9,299 bases of DNA from an uncultured Eubacteriales bacterium (GTDB lineage: Bacteria > Bacillota > Clostridia > Oscillospirales > CAG-272), in NCBI GenBank assembly GCA_934503195.1, contig CAKSVM010000109.1, positions 1 through 9,299 of the forward strand, given 5' to 3'. Numbering within the stretch: the stretch's first letter is position 1; each line of letters begins with the position of its first letter. Both the position numbers and the translations under genes were made by a program. A model generated the notes under the pieces. That model saw nothing but the letters and a program-made list of their open reading frames with translations. It did not search any database and was not told where the DNA came from. This document shows, piece after piece, positions 5,846-9,299 of this stretch.

Positions 5846-8022
5846 ACCTGAAATTCATAAAGTCGCCCGAGCCCTACATAAAGGACTACCGCGCCGAAGC
5901 CCCCGCGCCGATGTTCAGACGCCGCTTCACGCTTAAACCCGGGCTTGTCTCGGCGAAGCTGACGCTCGCGGCGCTCGGAATCGGCAAGGTCTTCGTCGGC
6001 GGCCGGGAGTTCGAGGATCTCTTCGTCTCCCCGGTCTCGGACTACCGCAAAACGGTCTGGTACACCGAATACGATCTCACAAAGTCGCTTCGCGAGGGTG
6101 AAAACCTCGCCGCCGTAATGCTCGGAAACGGCTTTTACAACGAGTCGCTCCACACCTCGTGGAATTTCGACACGGCCGGTTGGCGCGATTCTCCGAAACT
6201 CGGTTTCAGACTGGAACTCGTTTATCCCGACTCAACAGAGGTGGTTGAGAGCGACGAGAACTGGCTGACCGACACGGCGTCGTCGCCGGTCAGATTCAAC
6301 GAACTCAGAAGCGGCGAGAAATACGACGCGAACTTCGCGACCGACTGGATGAAGCCCGATTTCGACGATTCGGCCTGGAAAAACGCGGTCATCGCTGAAC
6401 CTCCGGCCGGAAGACTGACGCTCTGCCCGTCCGAGCCGATACGCGAATCCGCGATATACAACTGCGTGAAGATGTGGAAGAATCCGCGCGGCGCGTATGT
6501 CTTCGACTTCGGACAGAATATGTCGGGCTACGTCAGAGTGAAACTCAGACCCGGCACGTCGCTCCACATAACCTACGCCGAGGAGATCGAGCCCGACGGA
6601 GAGCGTCGGAACAACTCAATCTCAAACTACTACAAGGACGGCGAGACGCAGTTCGCCGAGGTGAAATCTGGCAATGAGCCGCTCGACTGGAAGCCGTGGT
6701 TCAGCTATTCGGGCTTCCGCTACGCGATTGTCTCGGGATTTGACTACGAGCCAGAACCAACCGATCTCACGGCGATTTTCGTACATCAGAATGTCACAAA
6801 GACCGGATATTTCAGATGCTCCGAACCGACGCTTGACAAGCTCTGGCGTCTTGCGGGGATGTCAACCCTCTCAAATATGTTCTACTCGCTGACCGACTGC
6901 CCGACGCGCGAGAAGCTCGGCTGGCTCAACGACGCGCAGGCTTCCTGCGAACAGACGATGCAGAACTACGACACGCGCGGATTTTACAGAAAATGGCTTC
7001 ACGACATCTTCGACGCGATGAAGAGCGACGGCGACCTTCCCGGAATCGTCCCGACCTACGGCTGGGGCTACGCGTGGGGAAGCGGACCGGTCTCGACCGG
7101 AATACTCTTCGAGATCCCTACACGCTTCTATCAGTATTTCGGCGACGACAGCCTGCTCATCGAGGCGTATCCCTACATGAAGCGTCATTTGGCGTTCCTC
7201 GAATCGAAGGCGGTCGACGGGCTGATCTCGCACGGACTCCCCGACTGGGCAATGCCGCGCGACGCGAAGAATCAGATGCCCGTGCCGCTCGAATTCACCT
7301 GTACGCTTTTAATGATCAAGTTCCTGCGCATGGCGGCAAAGGCGGCGGAAATCTCCGGTGCCGAACCGTCAGAGCATATTGAGCGCGAAAAATTCTACAC
7401 TGACAGCTTCAAGGCGCATTACATCGGCGCGGACGGAAGACTCACAATGACCGAACAGACTTCGTCGGCGATGACAATCGCGCTCGGCATCGGCGGCCTT
7501 GACGCGCTGAGGCCGCAGTTCCGCGAGGCACTTGAGAAGTACGATATGCGCTTCAACGTCGGAATGCTCGGAATGCAGTATATCCTGAACGCCTGCACGA
7601 TCTGCGGGTTCAACGACGAGGCGGTAGAGCTGCTGACCGCGACCGGACACCCGTCCTACCGCGAGTGGTTTGACGACTACGACGCGACGACGCTCCACGA
7701 GATGTGGGTCGACAACGCGTCGAAGAACCACCATATGTTCTCATGTCCCGTAGCGTGGTTCCACAACGCGCTGCTCGGAATAAAACGCGACGAGCGGTTC
7801 TTCACCAAAAGACGCTTCGCGATCGAGCCGGTCTTCCCCGCGAAAATCGATTCAATCGGGGGAGAGTATTTCACGCCCGGGGGCACCATAAAGGTCGGCT
7901 GGCGGCGCGACAACGGGCGGATAAAGCTCTCGGTCAGCGTTCCGGAGAATATCGTGGCCGAGCTGAAGGTTCCCGGACTCGAACGCGCGCTCACCGGCGG
8001 ACGCTGGGAATTCACCATCTGA
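5842..8022 (+). CDS. GH78 alpha-L-rhamnosidase, cytoplasmic
   Basis: A 726-residue protein with the GH78 layout: N-terminal beta-sandwich domains (about 1-300, with the GIGKVFVGG and AAVMLGNGFYN blocks), then an (alpha/alpha)6 barrel and a C-terminal beta domain. The catalytic block DCPTREKLGWLND gives Asp352, Glu357, Trp361 and Asp364, with the same spacing as the active-site residues Asp567, Glu572, Trp576 and Asp579 of Bacillus RhaB. Glu620 in TLHEMW fits the second catalytic acid (Glu841 there). It removes terminal alpha-L-rhamnose by inversion. There is no signal peptide, so it works on imported rhamnosides. It is shorter than many family members, which carry an extra N-terminal domain. 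The ATG overlaps the isomerase stop by 4 bases, and GAGGA (5828-5832) lies 9 bases upstream, implying translational coupling. Specificity for rhamnose is by family. Confidence 0.93.
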   Translation: MNLKFIKSPEPYIKDYRAEAPAPMFRRRFTLKPGLVSAKLTLAALGIGKVFVGGREFEDLFVSPVSDYRKTVWYTEYDLTKSLREGENLAAVMLGNGFYNESLHTSWNFDTAGWRDSPKLGFRLELVYPDSTEVVESDENWLTDTASSPVRFNELRSGEKYDANFATDWMKPDFDDSAWKNAVIAEPPAGRLTLCPSEPIRESAIYNCVKMWKNPRGAYVFDFGQNMSGYVRVKLRPGTSLHITYAEEIEPDGERRNNSISNYYKDGETQFAEVKSGNEPLDWKPWFSYSGFRYAIVSGFDYEPEPTDLTAIFVHQNVTKTGYFRCSEPTLDKLWRLAGMSTLSNMFYSLTDCPTREKLGWLNDAQASCEQTMQNYDTRGFYRKWLHDIFDAMKSDGDLPGIVPTYGWGYAWGSGPVSTGILFEIPTRFYQYFGDDSLLIEAYPYMKRHLAFLESKAVDGLISHGLPDWAMPRDAKNQMPVPLEFTCTLLMIKFLRMAAKAAEISGAEPSEHIEREKFYTDSFKAHYIGADGRLTMTEQTSSAMTIALGIGGLDALRPQFREALEKYDMRFNVGMLGMQYILNACTICGFNDEAVELLTATGHPSYREWFDDYDATTLHEMWVDNASKNHHMFSCPVAWFHNALLGIKRDERFFTKRRFAIEPVFPAKIDSIGGEYFTPGGTIKVGWRRDNGRIKLSVSVPENIVAELKVPGLERALTGGRWEFTI

Positions 8023-8029
8023 ACGACCA

Positions 8030-8056
8030 CCGGGCGGCCTTGAATCGGCCGCCCGG
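8030..8056 (+). terminator. GC-rich hairpin after the GH78 gene, probable terminator without U-run
   Basis: CCGGGCGGCC (8030-8039) and GGCCGCCCGG (8047-8056) form a perfect 10-bp all-GC stem with a 7-base loop, starting 8 bases after the GH78 stop. The sequence after it is GTCAGAAAAT, with no T run, so termination may be incomplete or the hairpin may act as a 3'-end stabiliser. Confidence 0.6.
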
Positions 8057-8074
8057 GTCAGAAAATATCTCAAA

Positions 8075-8292
8075 TTAAGGCGACACCGCATAATTCTAAG
8101 CGCGTAGATGCGCACGACTTGCTCCGCAAGTCGTCAGATTATTTCGTCAGACGATACAAAAAATCGCAGGCAGGGTACCGCCCCTGTCAAGATTTTTTGT
8201 GAAGTATGAACCAGTTGCGTAGCAACTGGTGAAAAGGCGCAAGCAGATGCGTGCTTAAGGCGTAAGCCGTGAATTGTGCGGCGTTGCCTTAA
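8075..8292. mobile_element. 218-bp MITE-like element with 21-bp terminal inverted repeats
   Basis: The ends are inverted copies of TTAAGGCrACrCCGCAyAAT plus a final T (8075-8095, complement 8272-8292; 18 of 21 identical). The outermost TTAA could be part of the repeat or a duplicated TTAA target; being a palindrome, it cannot be told which. The interior is non-coding and made of perfect hairpins: ACGACTTGC/GCAAGTCGT (8114-8122/8126-8134), ACAAAAAATC/GATTTTTTGT (8156-8165/8191-8200, with CAGGG/CCCTG inside) and ACCAGTTGC/GCAACTGGT (8210-8218/8222-8230). A TTAAGGC/GCCTTAA hairpin with an inner GCCG/CGGC forms the right end (8255-8292). There is no transposase, so it would depend on one elsewhere. 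A second copy of its right-end sequence lies at 9224. Confidence 0.75.
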
Positions 8293-9253
8293 TTATGACG
8301 GCGGGTGCGTCGTCATCAGGCTGACCGCCGACGACTATTTCAAGCTCTATATAAACGGAAGATTCGTCACGCAGGGACCCGCCCCGGCGTTCGATTTCAG
8401 ATACTACTACGTCGACGCTGACATCACCGACTATCTCGTCCCCGGCGAGAACACCGCAGCCTTCCACACCGGATACAATGCGATCGGAAAGTTCGGCTAT
8501 GACACGCAGTTCGCCGAGTGCGTCGACTGCACAGTGCCCGAGGTCGGCTTCGGAAAGCCGGATTTCGACGATCTCGGCTGGTGTAACGCCGCGCCAAGCA
8601 AATCGGGCTATACATTCGTAAAGCAGCCGACCGAACAGCTCGTCTTCGAGGACATCGCGCCAGTTGAAACCAGACGCACGACCGACGGACTCTTTATCGA
8701 CTTCGGGCGGCAGTATGTCGGCTATCCGTCCTTCTTCGCGACCGTAAAGCCGGGCAAGGAGAGTGACTTCCTTCTTTACGACCTCGACAAATGGTGTGTC
8801 GTCAACTGGCCGGATGAAGCGCGCGACAGATACGATTTCGACCTCACAGAGGGGCGGGTCGCGGTCGGCACGCATAACGTGATAAACGCCTACTATATCT
8901 GCGCGGTGAAGTCGCTCAACAAGATCTCTGAGAAGCTCGGACTCCCGGCTTACCGCGATGAGAAGCCGCTCGTTGATAAATATCTCTCGGCCTTCTTCGA
9001 TTCGGACGCGCACCTCTTCCGCGACGCTCCGGAGAGCGGACACCACGCTCTCCCGTCGAACGCGATGGTACTCGCGGTCGGACTCTTCCCGGATGATGAA
9101 ACCAAGGAAAACATCATCTCGATGATTGTTTCCAAGCCTGCCGAGTGTTCGGCGTTTTTCATGACCTTCGCGTCGCTGGTCGGACTCAGGCGCGAGGGAC
9201 GCGAGGAGGAGATCGTGAAGCTCTTAAGGCAATACCGCACAATTCGCGGCTGA
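8276..9253 (+). pseudogene. Internally deleted GH78-type rhamnosidase remnant between repeat copies
   Basis: One frame stays open for 325 codons, but its start (GTG 8276) and stop (9251-9253) both lie inside repeat copies. Gene-derived sequence is 8293-9223. Three GH78-like pieces follow in order. The first is the N-terminal sandwich piece LTADDYFKLYINGRFVTQGP (residues 16-35). The second is FGYDTQF...PDFDDLGW to IDFGRQYVGY (73-150). The third is a late barrel piece, YDLDKWCVVNWPDEARDRYDF then GTHNVINAYY (168-207). The join near residues 64-66 and the join near 160-166 look like in-frame deletions. The second removes the whole DC..RE...GW..D acid block, so it cannot be an active rhamnosidase. 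The 5' end and the C-terminal region with the second catalytic Glu are also missing, and there is no ribosome binding site. A remodelled short protein is possible but less likely. Confidence 0.7.
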
Positions 9254-9299
9254 CGCCTTAAGCACGCATCTGCTTGCGTCTTTTCCGTCATACGTCACA
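9224..9299 (-). repeat. Second copy of the MITE-like element, inverted and cut by the window end
   Basis: Bases 9224-9285 match the reverse complement of 8231-8292 at 57 of 62 positions, starting with TTAAGGCAATACCGCACAAT. The match ends at about 9285, and the last 14 bases differ from the first element. So this is either a diverged subfamily sharing only the end or a hybrid. It interrupts the GH78 remnant's frame, which stops inside it at 9251-9253. Whether the rest of the gene continues beyond cannot be seen. Confidence 0.8.

Noticed and set aside
8101..8230. CRISPR array suggested by repeated short motifs and hairpins
   Set aside because: There are no regularly spaced identical repeats; the stems differ from one another and belong to one element bounded by terminal inverted repeats.
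8255..8292. Integron attC-like recombination site
   Set aside because: The TTAAGGC...GCCTTAA fold with inner GCCG/CGGC resembles a paired-box hairpin, but it lacks the attC core sites and is explained as the terminal part of the MITE-like element.
8255..9046. Long minus-strand open frame (263 codons) opposite the GH78 remnant
   Set aside because: It is antisense to recognisable GH78 sequence, the composition is typical of an antisense frame, and no protein family is visible.

Overview
The window looks like chromosomal DNA from an uncultured low-to-mid GC Bacillota, most likely a gut or rumen clostridium. That is an inference from strong AGGAG ribosome binding sites, TTGACA/extended -10 (TGnTATAAT) promoters, stem-loop/U-tract terminators, a clostridial-type lipoprotein solute-binding protein, and a cluster of plant or host glycan genes. 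No rRNA or tRNA is present to fix the taxon.

Layout. (1) 1-157: the last 38 codons of a tyrosine recombinase and its terminator. (2) 158-582: a gene-free stretch. It has an AT-rich first part, a GC-richer part with alternative base pairings that could be a small RNA or leader, and then a promoter with a perfect palindrome just upstream of the -35. (3) 589-3815: a tightly packed three-gene unit of a PnuC-family membrane transporter, an orphan extracellular solute-binding lipoprotein, and a sialidase-like (Asp-box) beta-propeller without a signal peptide, closed by a strong terminator. (4) 3865-4236: a gene-free stretch with a multi-hairpin element (3884-3968), then a near-consensus promoter and helically phased repeats that look like LacI-type operators. 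(5) 4237-8022: a second operon of a LacI-family regulator, an RpiB/LacA/LacB-type sugar-phosphate isomerase and a GH78 alpha-L-rhamnosidase. The last two genes overlap by four bases. A GC-rich hairpin follows. (6) 8075-9299: a 218-bp non-coding element with 21-bp terminal inverted repeats (MITE-like), a remnant of a second GH78-type gene with apparent internal deletions but an open frame, and the start of a related copy in opposite orientation that runs off the window.

How the genes could work together: the LacI regulator probably represses its own operon until a sugar derived from rhamnosylated glycan appears. The cytoplasmic GH78 would trim imported rhamnosides and the isomerase would act on a phosphorylated sugar. 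The upstream unit suggests uptake of an oligosaccharide (solute-binding protein) with a cytoplasmic Asp-box glycosidase, but no ABC permease is in the window, so the binding protein must borrow one. The most unusual part is the right end: a GH78 relic whose open frame starts and stops inside two oppositely oriented repeat copies.
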